Part shown: piece by piece, positions 18,101 through 26,431 of the stretch
Position numbering within the stretch: the first letter of the stretch is position 1
Layout: every line of letters begins with the position of its first letter
Assembly: GCF_018588585.1 (NCBI RefSeq)
Contig: NZ_JAEUFG010000012.1
Coordinates: 92,926-156,925, forward strand
DNA from: Bacillus sp. SM2101
GTDB lineage: Bacteria > Bacillota > Bacilli > Bacillales > SM2101
DNA: 64,000 bases
Direction: 5' to 3'
Program-made: the position numbers and the translations under genes
Notes under the pieces: generated by a model
What the model saw: only the letters and a program-made list of their open reading frames with translations
What the model was told of the DNA's origin: nothing
Database searches by the model: none

Positions 18101-19099
18101 ACTGGCTTAACAGCAAATACAACCTATACATTTGAGATCATTGCAAAAGACGCAGTAGGGAATGAATCTGTAGCTAGTAATCAATTAATAGTAACAACTG
18201 ATGCAACACCAGGTAGTGGTGGGAATAATGAGATTGTTACAGATAATTATACGATTAATATAATTGACCAAGGAACAGATATCACTTTTAAGTTCACACC
18301 AACTGGTAATGTTTCTAATTTCGTTGATTTACATTATAAAATTAATAATGGTGCACAGCAAAACGTACGGATGATCGAAAATGGTGTGACGTGGGAATAT
18401 ACAATTCAAGGGTTGAGCGAAGGTGATGCAGTAGATCATTCCTATACTTACACATTAGGTCAACCTGCATATGTGTCTGAAACGTACAGTTATATAGCAG
18501 GATCGGGTTCAGGAAGTCCACCAAATGATGTAGAAGCACCAACCGCTCCTCAGGGTCTTATAAGCACTGCACAAAGTGAAACGACTATTACAATTAATTG
18601 GGAGGCTGCTTCTGATAATGTCGGAGTAGTGGGTTATGATATATACCAAGACGGAGTGTACGTTGATAATACAGCATTAACTACCTATCAAATTATCGGA
18701 CTATCAGGAGATACGGCTTATTCTTTTGAAGTGATTGCAAGAGATGCTGCTGGTAATGAATCAGCTGGAAGTACAATAGATGTTACAACAGAGGCGCCAC
18801 CAATAGACGGAAATCCAGATAACGGAACAATTAGTCATGAAGATTTTACAATCGACATTGAAAACAATGGTGGTAGTGCGACATTTCATTTTACACCAAC
18901 AGGAGAAGCTTCTAATTTTGTAGACTTACATTATACGATTAATGGTGGTGCACAGCAAAATGTCGGTACGACAAATAATGCTGGGACGTGGGAGTATACA
19001 ATTAATGGCTTAACAACGGGTGATACCATTGAATTTTTCTACACATATACAATTGGAACACCAGCATATGATTCAGTTTGGTATGAATATACACATTGA
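15134..19099 (+). CDS. Secreted GH81 endo-beta-1,3-glucanase with FN3 and CBM56 modules
   Basis: 1321 residues from a GTG start (GGGGTG a few bases upstream). Signal peptide is residues 1-28 (LPATA end). The GH81 catalytic region is about 35-815, with NDHHFHWGY (D489) and the paired glutamates E576/E580 in NNHESSSEAMNAW, the arrangement of GH81 catalytic residues. After it come FN3 (about 839-932), FN3 (933-1026), CBM56 (1034-1122), FN3 (1133-1225) and CBM56 (1233-1321). CBM56 binds insoluble beta-1,3-glucan, so the enzyme should attack fungal or algal glucan such as laminarin, curdlan or callose. It lies directly downstream of the HTH-TPR regulator but behind that gene's terminator, so it has its own promoter. 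Paralogue at 29340-32357. Very confident in family; regulation is inferred. Confidence 0.95.
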   Translation: MKFKKILSVLTAVTISASMMLPSLPATAEISENDVPVGAGGYSTVAKGTQLYGWELHPRRTPQDFDYSTSNLDGKPLPTNDWISSVLWYQYSGALYAHPLSYQATPTGFEISNPPKTVNTLLDGENELEREHRPGQIDLEVQATTFSPVDARADKLSDWAADILMASPDGSKNMKATIAHGSPYAYFTFEGGEPKVVFKNPTTIVKHDNAYLQLSVDNNGQTNYYGLYAPAGSTWTMNGTEVVADLPDGKNYFTVAGLPDGSENTFNFYKERAFAFITDTRVDWNYHEASSTLTTDYTITTTPMEGANRETITALYPHQWRNNPLIPNSAHLYEYDSIRGNMKAISGTSFSTQYVYNGILPTMPKLTDPADIAKLEDYVRQYFDYGMSLNPNFVQAGADGGNGGYDTYWMGKNLGRNSNIMPIADQLNDEHKKGEFIDSIKSTLEWWFTPTKYNEAGQPIEDNYFYYDDHWKTLIGYSANYFSDTELNDHHFHWGYWIYAAAQVALQEPNTANAWDSNSQWGGMVNELVDDIATVDRNSDDYPFLRNFDPYAGHSWANGMGFIDADDWRYGGNNHESSSEAMNAWASLILWGEATGNSEIRDAGIYMFTTEQQAINNYWFDIYGDVFEPEFSNDDAVMVWGGKYNHTTWWTENPIEAHGIQMLPITPASLYLGRDPNYVKRNYDNTYAEFPNYLQKKAQYGWQGLDNPDTWQDILVSYYALYDPAEALAKWKDEDSEVDPAVGVEFGETRAHTYHWIRSLDVYGLPNFDITANSPLYSVFSKDGNNTYVAYNASDFEQTVTFSDCFELVVPANAMAQETAVSPGGNCSATPPGGGNTDPDIEAPSSPENLQLSGKTARTVDLTWTEATDDTGVVAYDIYQDGEQIASTPSVTYQITGLTGETTYTFEVIARDAAGNLSNPSNSLIVTTDPAPDDNEAPTAPTNVDYSSKSETTVDLTWIAATDNIAVEGYDIYQDGVYVGSTTATAYQVTGLTANTTYTFEIIAKDAVGNESVASNQLIVTTDATPGSGGNNEIVTDNYTINIIDQGTDITFKFTPTGNVSNFVDLHYKINNGAQQNVRMIENGVTWEYTIQGLSEGDAVDHSYTYTLGQPAYVSETYSYIAGSGSGSPPNDVEAPTAPQGLISTAQSETTITINWEAASDNVGVVGYDIYQDGVYVDNTALTTYQIIGLSGDTAYSFEVIARDAAGNESAGSTIDVTTEAPPIDGNPDNGTISHEDFTIDIENNGGSATFHFTPTGEASNFVDLHYTINGGAQQNVGTTNNAGTWEYTINGLTTGDTIEFFYTYTIGTPAYDSVWYEYTH

Positions 19100-19203
19100 T
19101 TGTTGTTTTACTTGGCATCTGAACTCGTTAGAAACACATGACATGAAGTCTAGTCGTTATTATGATGTGAAATATTAGGTAAGAGTTGTAATCATTCAAT
19201 ATT

Positions 19204-19245
19204 AAAGCATGTTGTAGATTATACATTTCTACGACATGCTTTTTG
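19204..19245 (+). terminator. Intrinsic terminator after the first glucanase gene
   Basis: Stem AAAGCATGTTGTAGA / TCTACGACATGCTTT (one G-U pair), followed by TTTTG. Confidence 0.8.
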
Positions 19246-19318
19246 TTTTGTGGTAGGATAAGATGGCAAAACTGTTACTAACATAATGATAATAAAAATT
19301 TGAAGATAGGATGACACG

Positions 19319-20518
19319 ATGGCTGCTGAGATACGTTTAAAGGTAAAACCAAAATTTATAAACAAATTTAAAAATGGTTATCCGCTTATTACGAAAGAAG
19401 CATTTGTCAATATTAATGATTTAAAAGAAGAGGGCACAATTGTTAAGGTTGTCGATGATCGAAACTCATTTATCGGAAGAGGCTATTATGGCAAACAAAA
19501 CAAAGGATTTGGCTGGATTTTAACCCGAAATAATGGTGAACAGCTTAATCAACAGTTTTTTAAGGAAAAAATTAAAGTAGCGCTTCATGGAAGAAGTCAT
19601 TTTTTCGGTAAGGAAGATACAACTGCATTTAGGGTTGTTAATGGGGAAGGTGACGGCTTAGGTGGTATAACAATTGACTATTTCGATGGCTACTATGTCA
19701 TTAATTGGTATAGTGAAGGCATATATACATTTCGCGAATATGTCATTAACGCGTTAAGTGAGCTTGTTGACTATAAAGCGATATACCAGAAAAAAAGGTT
19801 TGCAACAGACGGTAAATATATTGAAGAGGATGGCTTTGTAACTGGTGAAAGAGGGCAGTTTCCAATTTTAGTAATGGAAAACGGTGTTCATTTTGCCGTG
19901 TACTTAGATGATGGAGCGATGGTTGGTGTTTTTTTAGACCAAAGAGAGGTAAGGAAAACTGTTAGAGATAAATATGTAGAAGGAAAATCAGTGTTAAATT
20001 TGTTCTCCTACACTGGCGCATTTTCGGTCTTTGCGGCTTCGGGTGGTGCATCAAAAACAACGAGTGTTGATTTAGCTAATAGAAGCTTAAGTAAAACAAT
20101 AGAACAATTTGAAGTGAATAGCATTAACTATAAAGAACACGACATCATCGTAGAGGATGTTTTTAAATACTTTAAGTATGCTGTGAAAAAGGAGAAAAAA
20201 TTTGATGTAGTCATACTAGACCCGCCTAGTTTTGCCAGATCAAAGAAATTTACTTTTAGCGCAGCGAAGGATTATACAGATTTAATAAAACAAGCTATTT
20301 TAATTACCGAACATAACGGGATGATCGTTGCTTCAACGAATTCAAGTGCCTTTAATATGAATAAATTTAAAAAGTTTATTGAAATTGCTTTTAAAGAAAT
20401 GGGGAGACGCTACAAAATAATTGAACAATTTTCTCTCCCAGAAGACTTTAGAACGGTGAAAGAGTTTGAAGAAGGTAACTACTTGAAGGTAGTGTTTATT
20501 CAAATTACTGGTGAATAA
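19319..20518 (+). CDS. Class I SAM-dependent rRNA methyltransferase (RlmI/YwbD family)
   Basis: 399 residues. An N-terminal PUA-like RNA-binding domain (about 1-80, with VKVVDDRNSFIGRGYYG) is followed by a central linker and a Rossmann methyltransferase: motif I NLFSYTGAFSVFAA near 225, acidic motif SVDLANRSL, and catalytic motif VILDPPSFARSKK near 300. This is the RlmI/YwbD architecture, which modifies 23S rRNA; the B. subtilis/S. aureus branch is reported to make an m7G. The exact target cannot be read here. The ATG at 19319 follows AGGATG. Single gene, own hairpin downstream. Confidence 0.85.
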   Translation: MAAEIRLKVKPKFINKFKNGYPLITKEAFVNINDLKEEGTIVKVVDDRNSFIGRGYYGKQNKGFGWILTRNNGEQLNQQFFKEKIKVALHGRSHFFGKEDTTAFRVVNGEGDGLGGITIDYFDGYYVINWYSEGIYTFREYVINALSELVDYKAIYQKKRFATDGKYIEEDGFVTGERGQFPILVMENGVHFAVYLDDGAMVGVFLDQREVRKTVRDKYVEGKSVLNLFSYTGAFSVFAASGGASKTTSVDLANRSLSKTIEQFEVNSINYKEHDIIVEDVFKYFKYAVKKEKKFDVVILDPPSFARSKKFTFSAAKDYTDLIKQAILITEHNGMIVASTNSSAFNMNKFKKFIEIAFKEMGRRYKIIEQFSLPEDFRTVKEFEEGNYLKVVFIQITGE

Positions 20519-20521
20519 CAA

Positions 20522-20543
20522 AAGGGATGCCGAGGCATCCCTT
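20522..20543. terminator. Hairpin after the methyltransferase gene
   Basis: AAGGGATGCC / GGCATCCCTT with a two-base loop, directly after the stop. There is no T-run on the plus strand, but TTTTG follows on the minus strand, so it is a weak or minus-strand terminator. Confidence 0.4.
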
Positions 20544-20661
20544 CGCTTATGAGATATTTTCTTTGTTATATCCTTCTACATATTCATCGTTGTCTAATAC
20601 TTCAATAGCATTCAACCGATGTAAAAAGTTCCAATAAAATTCTAAATGTCTAAGCTTGGAA

Positions 20662-20803
20662 TTACGGACTTTCTTCTTCATCATTTACATGTCTCATAAT
20701 TATTACAGGATGATTACTAGCTTTGAAGTCTTGAATAACATTTTCCATTTCTTAAAATCACCGAAGTTAACAATATCGTTTTACACATCAATGACTTGCA
20801 CCC
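20662..20803 (-). pseudogene. Remnant resembling the N-terminus of an isochorismatase-like hydrolase
   Basis: Reading the minus strand from 20803 gives WVQVIDV, a stop (TAA where CAA would give Q), NDIVNFGDFK, and then after a frame change MENVIQDFKASNHPVIIMRH followed by VNDEEESP. The first part resembles the VIDVQND opening and the later part the PVI...HVDEDESP region of cysteine hydrolases. Both a stop and a frameshift are present and no complete domain remains. A further open stretch down to 20547 could be its tail but does not look like the family. Treat as a degraded fragment. Confidence 0.35.
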
Positions 20804-20877
20804 ACCCATTACTTTAATAGGGAATTATTCAACATTGAAGATTGTTTTCCAACCAAATAAATTCCAAATTTTGAAAA

Positions 20878-20908
20878 ACAAAAAAAGAGCAGGAAGAAAA
20901 ACCTGCTC
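20878..20908 (-). terminator. Intrinsic terminator for the OFA transporter
   Basis: Stem GAGCAGG / CCTGCTC with an eight-base loop, followed on the minus strand by seven T residues. It lies more than 130 bp past the stop codon because a repeat copy sits in between. Confidence 0.75.
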
Positions 20909-20912
20909 AATC

Positions 20913-21027
20913 GGTTTCGTTGTTTGCGCATTTTGATATAACTTCTTAAACACTTAGGGATTCGTGGCATCTTTTTAAAATGATGTCTCACAGACAAACC
21001 TCTAGCAACTAAGGTAACGACAAGAGC
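20913..21027 (-). repeat. MITE-like intergenic repeat, copy 4
   Basis: About 115 bp, reverse orientation. It has a degenerate left end GGTTTCGTTGTTTGCGCATT, core ATTCGTGGCATCTTTTT, and right end TAGCAACTAAGGTAACGACA then AGAGC. It occupies exactly the space between the transporter stop (21040) and its terminator (20908). Confidence 0.6.
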
Positions 21028-21039
21028 TTTCTGTTTAAA

Positions 21040-22320
21040 TTACTGTGCAACTTGTTGCTTTAAATTACCTTTTTGAGAAGCTGGCTTTTGTTGCGCTTTA
21101 ATTTTATTAATATCCATACGGATAAGGAAAGAAGTAATTAACGCGATTGTTAAAAATGCTGCAAATATATAAAATGTAGCATTATAACTGTTTGTTGTAT
21201 CTTTAATATATGATACGAGCATTGGTCCAAACACGCCTGCCATAGACCAAGATGTTAATAAATACCCATGAATTGCACCTAATTGCTTTGTACCGAATAA
21301 GTCTCCTATAAATGCTGGTAAAGAGGCAAATCCTCCACCGTAAATGGTTAAAATAAGGAAAATTAATGTAACAAATATCGCCTGGCTAGAAACTGTTGGT
21401 AAGATTAAAAATGCTACGAGTTGAATTGAGAAAAATATGGTAAACACATTTGTTCTACCTAAATAATCTGATGCAGTAGCCCAGCCGATGCGTCCACCAC
21501 CGTTAAAGAAGCCCATAATACCAACCATACTTGCAGCGGCTACAGCTGTCATACCTACTTTTTCTTGAGCCATTGGTGAAGCAACTGAAATGAGCATGAT
21601 TCCTGAAGATATGTTAATAAACATCATTAACCATAACATCCAAAATCGTTTTGTTTTTACTGCCTCGTTAGCAGTAAGCTGAGCAAGGTCAGCTTTGATT
21701 TTTACTTTTCCTTTTTCTGACGCTTCCTTCATCCCAGCTGGTACCCATCCTTCTTCAGGTCGAGCTATATATAATGCTCCTGAAATCATGAGGATAAAAT
21801 ATGTGATGCCTAGAATGAAAAATGTTTGTGATAATCCAACGTTCTCAATTAAATAGTTGGCTACTGGGCTACAAATTAATGCACCTGCACCAAACCCCAT
21901 AACTGCCATGCCGGTAGCTAAACCACGGCGATCTGGGAACCATTTAACTAATGTAGATACCGGTGCTATATAACCTATTCCCAATCCCATTCCACTAATT
22001 AATCCATACGTTAAATAGTAGCCATATAATGATTCAAGTTGAATAGCAAATCCAGTCCCTATTAGACCTGTTGAAAATAAAATGGCTGCAACGATAGCTG
22101 AAAAACGAGGGCCTTTCTTTTCAACTAGCTTGCCAAAAAATGCTGCAGATGTTCCTAAACAAAAGATAGCGATTGTAAATGCTAGGGCAGTTTCAGTACT
22201 GCTCCACCCTAATTCATCATGAATTGGTTTTTTATATACACTGTATGCGTATACAGAACCGATTGAAATATGGATGGCAATCGCTGATAAAGCAATTAAC
22301 CAACGGTTTTTTTGTTTCAT
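21040..22320 (-). CDS. MFS transporter of the OFA (oxalate/formate antiporter-like) family
   Basis: 426 residues, 12 predicted membrane helices. OFA hallmarks are the opening WLIALSAIAIHISIGSVYAYSV, the loop GKLVEKKGPR between helices 2 and 3, and GLGIGYIAPVSTLVKWFPDRRG in helix 4 and the following loop. Relatives include OxlT and YhjX; many transport small carboxylates, but the substrate of this protein cannot be read from sequence. Hydrophilic C-terminal tail rich in K and Q. The start has AGGAGAGGTT at a suitable distance. Confidence 0.85.
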   Translation of the reverse strand: MKQKNRWLIALSAIAIHISIGSVYAYSVYKKPIHDELGWSSTETALAFTIAIFCLGTSAAFFGKLVEKKGPRFSAIVAAILFSTGLIGTGFAIQLESLYGYYLTYGLISGMGLGIGYIAPVSTLVKWFPDRRGLATGMAVMGFGAGALICSPVANYLIENVGLSQTFFILGITYFILMISGALYIARPEEGWVPAGMKEASEKGKVKIKADLAQLTANEAVKTKRFWMLWLMMFINISSGIMLISVASPMAQEKVGMTAVAAASMVGIMGFFNGGGRIGWATASDYLGRTNVFTIFFSIQLVAFLILPTVSSQAIFVTLIFLILTIYGGGFASLPAFIGDLFGTKQLGAIHGYLLTSWSMAGVFGPMLVSYIKDTTNSYNATFYIFAAFLTIALITSFLIRMDINKIKAQQKPASQKGNLKQQVAQ

Positions 22321-22798
22321 TCGAAACCTCTCCTTTTGTTATGTTAATTGTAAATGAATGAGTTAAGTTTGTGAAAACTATCACAAACTTAATGTAATTT
22401 AATTATACTGTGTAAAAAAACGATTGGTATAAAATTATTATGACGACTTTGTGAAACATTGAGCATGATAGTTGTTACATTAAGTTTTGCACTAATTGTT
22501 GCTTTATCGACTGACAACCTATGCAAGTATACAGCTGGCATGGGTGGTATTTTTTGATTTTTAAAGATGACAAACGTATATCAGTAAGCAACAAAGTTTA
22601 CTCATATAGCTAATTACTTTTCTGTTAGAGGGTTATCATGATATGACATTTCAACCTATTATAAGTAGTATGGGGGATATGTTGGTAGGAACTTTTTATG
22701 AAAAAAATAATATGATATAAACGAATGCCTATATAACATAATTCTTTGCTTTTTTGTCCATTTTGCTTTAGCACTCTCAATTAAATGGAGGCGATCAT
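22321..22798. other. Intergenic region between divergent genes
   Basis: No gene seen. It contains the promoters of the OFA transporter and the SDR gene, and a strongly degenerate repeat copy near 22484-22610. No clear operator palindrome. Confidence 0.4.
22484..22610 (-). repeat. Degenerate MITE-like repeat, copy 5
   Basis: The right end AGCAACAAAGTTTACTCATA then TAGCT is recognisable and the core region reads CATGGGTGGTATTTTTT; the left end is eroded (TTGCACTAATTGTTGC). Boundaries uncertain. Confidence 0.4.
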
Positions 22799-23698
22799 TT
22801 GTATCCGCAATACCCATATTACGGGTTTAAGCAAGTAACACAACAGGTTCCTATTGCATTTCCGCCACAGCATCAAGAAGTTCATCCTGGGCTTGAATAT
22901 GAAATGATACCGAGGCCAATTTCCGAAGATCCTCATTATCGAAGTGGCAATAAGCTGCACAATAAAGTTGCTATCATCACAGGTGGAGATAGTGGAATTG
23001 GTAGAGCTACTGCCATAGCTTTTGCCAAAGAAGGTGCCAACATAACGATAGTTTACTTAAATGAACACCAGGATGCAGCTGAAACGAGGGAAAGGGTAGA
23101 GAGCTTAGGAGGAAAATGTTTAGTCATAAGTGCGGACTTACGTAAGGAAGAAACGTCACAGCAAGTAGTCAAGAAAACGATTGAAACGTTCGGAAAGTTA
23201 GATATTCTCATCAATAATGCTGCTGTTCAATACGTGCAATCAAGCATTCTTGATATATCATCTGAACAGCTTGAAAATACGTTTCGAACGAATGTCTTTG
23301 CAATATTTTATATGACAAAAGCAGCACTTCCGTATTTGAAAAATGGAAGCTCAATCATTAATACGGCATCTATTACAGCCTTTCAGGGTCAAAAATTCTT
23401 AATTGATTATTCGGCTACGAAAGGGGCTGTCACTACTTTTACACGCTCGCTATCTTTATCATTAGTTGAACACGGAATTAGAGTAAATAATGTCGCTCCT
23501 GGCCCTATTTGGACCCCGCTAATTCCTTCGAGCTTTTCGGCAGAGCAAGTAACACAATTTGGTTTAGAAACACCGATGAAACGTGCTGGGCAGCCCTTTG
23601 AGCTTGCACCTGCCTTTGTATATTTAGCTTCTGATGATTCTCGATATGTGACAGGTCAAACAATACATGTAAATGGGGGAGTGATTTTAAACACATAG
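22799..23698 (+). CDS. SDR-family oxidoreductase (YdaD/YhdF-like)
   Basis: 299 residues from a TTG start with GGAGG nine bases upstream. A 45-residue proline/tyrosine-rich N-terminal extension (MYPQYPYYG) precedes a classical short-chain dehydrogenase: cofactor motif TGGDSGIGRATA near 60, NNAA near 138, and catalytic S/Y/K in ASITAFQ and YSATKGA near 200. The extension plus this core is typical of the B. subtilis general-stress dehydrogenases. Substrate unknown. Stands alone, with a probable terminator about 40 bp downstream. Confidence 0.85.
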   Translation: MYPQYPYYGFKQVTQQVPIAFPPQHQEVHPGLEYEMIPRPISEDPHYRSGNKLHNKVAIITGGDSGIGRATAIAFAKEGANITIVYLNEHQDAAETRERVESLGGKCLVISADLRKEETSQQVVKKTIETFGKLDILINNAAVQYVQSSILDISSEQLENTFRTNVFAIFYMTKAALPYLKNGSSIINTASITAFQGQKFLIDYSATKGAVTTFTRSLSLSLVEHGIRVNNVAPGPIWTPLIPSSFSAEQVTQFGLETPMKRAGQPFELAPAFVYLASDDSRYVTGQTIHVNGGVILNT

Positions 23699-23736
23699 CT
23701 GCTATATTGTTGGTCAAGGATCGTTATTGGAAAGAG

Positions 23737-23774
23737 AAGGTCAGCCTTCATATGACAAAGAGGGGCTTGACCTT
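23737..23774 (+). terminator. Probable terminator after the SDR gene
   Basis: AAGGTCAGCC pairs with GGCTTGACCTT (one bulge); followed by TTTTG. Confidence 0.5.
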
Positions 23775-23874
23775 TTGTATGTTCTAACAGGCAGATTAAT
23801 AGAAAATTAGATATAATAAAAACACTATAGTTTTTTTATGGAGGGGAGTAAAAATAAGAGTCTTAGAGGTTCTC

Positions 23875-25287
23875 ATGTTACTATTTGTTTTCTTAACAAT
23901 AGTAGCTATCATATTTAAAAGCTTTGGGAATATGAAAATAGCAAAATTAATACCTTTTCTAGCAATACTTGTGTTTATTCCACATGTGTTATTTGAAGGA
24001 ATAAGATGGCAGCTTTATCCTATTTACATAATTATTGTGTTTCAGTTTTTAATGACAATATTATTTCGAGTAGGATTATTAAAGAAGCGAAGGTTGGAAA
24101 ATGACAAAAAACTGATACGAATGAGTTTGCCTATAGTCATAAGCGGATTCCTATTAACAGTGTTATTTTCCTATGCATTCCCTGTATACAAAATTCCTAC
24201 ACCATCAGGACCACATGAAATTGGTACGATATCATTTGACTTAATAGATGATAGTCGGGAGGCTATTTATAGTGAAGATATAACCGACAATAGGAAAATA
24301 AAGCTACAAGTTTGGTATCCTGCACAAAATGTAGGTTCGTATGAGCAAGTCCCGTGGCTACAGGACGGTAAAATAGTGGCGGAGGGTGTCTCGAAATTAA
24401 TGGGATTTCCGGATTTTGTTCTTAGTCACACGTCTTTAGTGAAGTCGAATGCCTACCTTAATGCCCCTATTAGTAATGAAAAGGAACAATACCCAGTCAT
24501 TATTCTGTCCCATGGCTGGACAGGATTCAGAAATATTCATACAGATGTTGCAGAACTATTAGCGAGTAATGGGTTTGTTGTAGTAGCGATTGATCATACA
24601 TACGGGTCAGCTGTCACTGCTTTTAATGATGGTGAAGTAGCTTATGTTAATGATGAAGCATTACCAGATCGTGAAGAAACTCCTAACTTTTTAACTTATG
24701 CTAATACGTTAGTAAAAACATTTGCAGGAGATATTCAAGCTACACTTGATCAGCTAGAAATGATGAATACAGGCCAAAATAGTTCTCCTTTGAAAGGTAA
24801 ATTAGATTTAGCCAATATCGGTGTGATCGGTCACTCTACTGGGGGAGGGGCTGCTGTAGCGACTGCACTCCATGATAAACGAATAAAGGCGTTAATTGGA
24901 TTGGATGCATGGGTTGAACCTATAGAAGAACAAGAGCTGGATAGCGGACTACAAATTCCATCTCTGTTTTTAAGAAGTCATGAGTGGGAGCAAGGCTATA
25001 ATAATGAGCATTTGTATTTATTGTTAGGCAGTAGTATGGCTCCTGAGTTATATCAAATTAACAATACCGGTCATCAAGATTTCTCTATGATTTATATGTA
25101 TTCACCATTAAGTAAATATTTTAACATTACAGGAAAGCTTGACGGGAGAGAGGGTGCCAGCATTCAACACGACTTTATTCTTACCTTTTTTGAAAAAAAT
25201 ATTTATGGTCAAGTAACGAGCAAAATCGCAGATGTGGCAAAGCAATATGAGGATGTACAAATCATAACTTCATATCGTAACGAATAA
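23875..25287 (+). CDS. Membrane-anchored alpha/beta hydrolase, PAF-acetylhydrolase-like
   Basis: 470 residues from the ATG at 23875 (AGAGG five bases upstream). Three or four N-terminal membrane helices (about 1-110) are followed by an extracytoplasmic alpha/beta hydrolase domain: ILSHGWTGFR near 215 (oxyanion loop), nucleophile elbow GHSTGGG near 322, aspartate in IGLDAW near 345, and histidine in NTGHQDFS near 405. The family resembles bacterial platelet-activating-factor acetylhydrolase-type lipases. Oddity: the frame stays open upstream as I-R-V-L-E-V-L-M, and a strong GGAGGGGAG sits just before an in-frame ATA at 23854, where relatives would be expected to have ATG. Either an ATA start is used or an ATG was lost. 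Confidence 0.8.
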   Translation: MLLFVFLTIVAIIFKSFGNMKIAKLIPFLAILVFIPHVLFEGIRWQLYPIYIIIVFQFLMTILFRVGLLKKRRLENDKKLIRMSLPIVISGFLLTVLFSYAFPVYKIPTPSGPHEIGTISFDLIDDSREAIYSEDITDNRKIKLQVWYPAQNVGSYEQVPWLQDGKIVAEGVSKLMGFPDFVLSHTSLVKSNAYLNAPISNEKEQYPVIILSHGWTGFRNIHTDVAELLASNGFVVVAIDHTYGSAVTAFNDGEVAYVNDEALPDREETPNFLTYANTLVKTFAGDIQATLDQLEMMNTGQNSSPLKGKLDLANIGVIGHSTGGGAAVATALHDKRIKALIGLDAWVEPIEEQELDSGLQIPSLFLRSHEWEQGYNNEHLYLLLGSSMAPELYQINNTGHQDFSMIYMYSPLSKYFNITGKLDGREGASIQHDFILTFFEKNIYGQVTSKIADVAKQYEDVQIITSYRNE

Positions 25288-25319
25288 CCTCTGTTAATTA
25301 ATTTAGCTATTATTCCAAA

Positions 25320-25476
25320 GACTGTTTTCGCATTGGTTGTTTTTCGTACAAAATAAACACGGATCAAACTATAGTTTCGTAGCATCATTTCTTCTATATT
25401 ATGATGATAATCACAAAAGACTTCTTTTTTTACTGTGGTAATTTTGTATAAATAACAACAAAGTTTACGAAAAAAA
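25320..25476 (-). repeat. MITE-like intergenic repeat, copy 6
   Basis: About 157 bp, reverse orientation: GACTGTTTTCGCATTGGTTG at the left, core GTTTCGTAGCATCATTTCTTC, and AACAACAAAGTTTACGAAAA at the right. It fills most of the gap after the hydrolase gene. Confidence 0.65.
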
Positions 25477-25550
25477 TATTCATTTTTGACCTAGGTATAC
25501 ATAGAGTGAAGGTGACAAAAACGAGGTATTTGTGTAGTTGGGATAATGTG

Positions 25551-25591
25551 ATAAGAGTCTTTTCTAACCTTGTGGTGGAGAAGACTCTTAT
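25551..25591. terminator. Hairpin between the hydrolase and TIMP-like genes
   Basis: ATAAGAGTCTT pairs with AAGACTCTTAT around a 19-base loop region; only weak T-runs. Likely shared terminator of convergent genes. Confidence 0.5.
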
Positions 25592-25610
25592 TCGTTCCTT
25601 TAAAATGTGG

Positions 25611-26177
25611 TTAGTTTTTCTTCTTCTTTATAAAAGTTAGTATGAAAACTGAAATAATAATTAGTATGCCGAGTGCAACATAGTTAATGTTACTCAATGG
25701 GTTGTCAAGATTAACCTGCTCAAGATTATCTGCTGTTGTAGGCTGTTGTATACTATTTAAAGTCGCAATATCGTCTTGCGCAGACCCCATTGATTTTGTT
25801 GGACTGCAAATGGATGATACAAGTTTGTTATCTGCATCCAAGTGTGCATACACTAAATAGTCTTGTTGTAATGAAAAGTTAATACCACAGCTTGCTGAGT
25901 CTATTGCTGTAAAAACCTTCACTTGTGATTGTTCAATGCCCTTCCAGCTACTAGTTACTTCGAACAATACCTCGACATCGGAAAAATGAGATTGGAGAAA
26001 TGATTTACTTTTAGAAATATTGATGACTTTTCCTGAAAATATGGCGCCATACTGCTCGTAGGCTTCTTCAACTGGGGGTGATGGGACACAAGAGCAGGCA
26101 TTAGCTTTTGTAGTTAACATGGGTATTAATAACATGAAAACCAGTAACGATGTGAGACATAATCTAACGTATTTCAT
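25611..26177 (-). CDS. Secreted, membrane-tethered NTR/TIMP-like protein
   Basis: 188 residues. Signal peptide is 1-27, ending NA, with the mature protein beginning CSCVPSPP. In TIMP/netrin (NTR) domains the N-terminal Cys-x-Cys of the mature chain is the defining feature. Further cysteines occur in DSASCGINFS and SICSP, consistent with disulphides. A C-terminal membrane helix (about 162-182) and the basic tail KKKKN anchor it outside the membrane. In animals this fold inhibits metalloproteases; in bacteria the function is unknown. Convergent with the hydrolase gene and divergent from cdaS. Confidence 0.75.
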   Translation of the reverse strand: MKYVRLCLTSLLVFMLLIPMLTTKANACSCVPSPPVEEAYEQYGAIFSGKVINISKSKSFLQSHFSDVEVLFEVTSSWKGIEQSQVKVFTAIDSASCGINFSLQQDYLVYAHLDADNKLVSSICSPTKSMGSAQDDIATLNSIQQPTTADNLEQVNLDNPLSNINYVALGILIIISVFILTFIKKKKN

Positions 26178-26431
26178 CAGCTACCCTCCCCTCATACTTT
26201 AAGTTCTATTCACATATATTTGACGATTAAACGAATCAAATTGTTACAAAGGATGCTGTGTTTGGGTGCACCTTTCTTAATTACATATTGTAACAGAACA
26301 TATTAGAGTTGAGATAAATGTCAATGATGCTATATGAATCCATTTTATGAGGATAAATATATCAAATTGAATAAAACTAATGCTAATAAACGAAATTCTG
26401 ATAGAGTGATGGAGATTGGGGCTGAGTAGTT

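Noticed and set aside
20809..20997. 62-codon minus-strand frame near the OFA transporter
   Set aside because: It runs through the repeat copy and the terminator hairpin and has no ribosome site.
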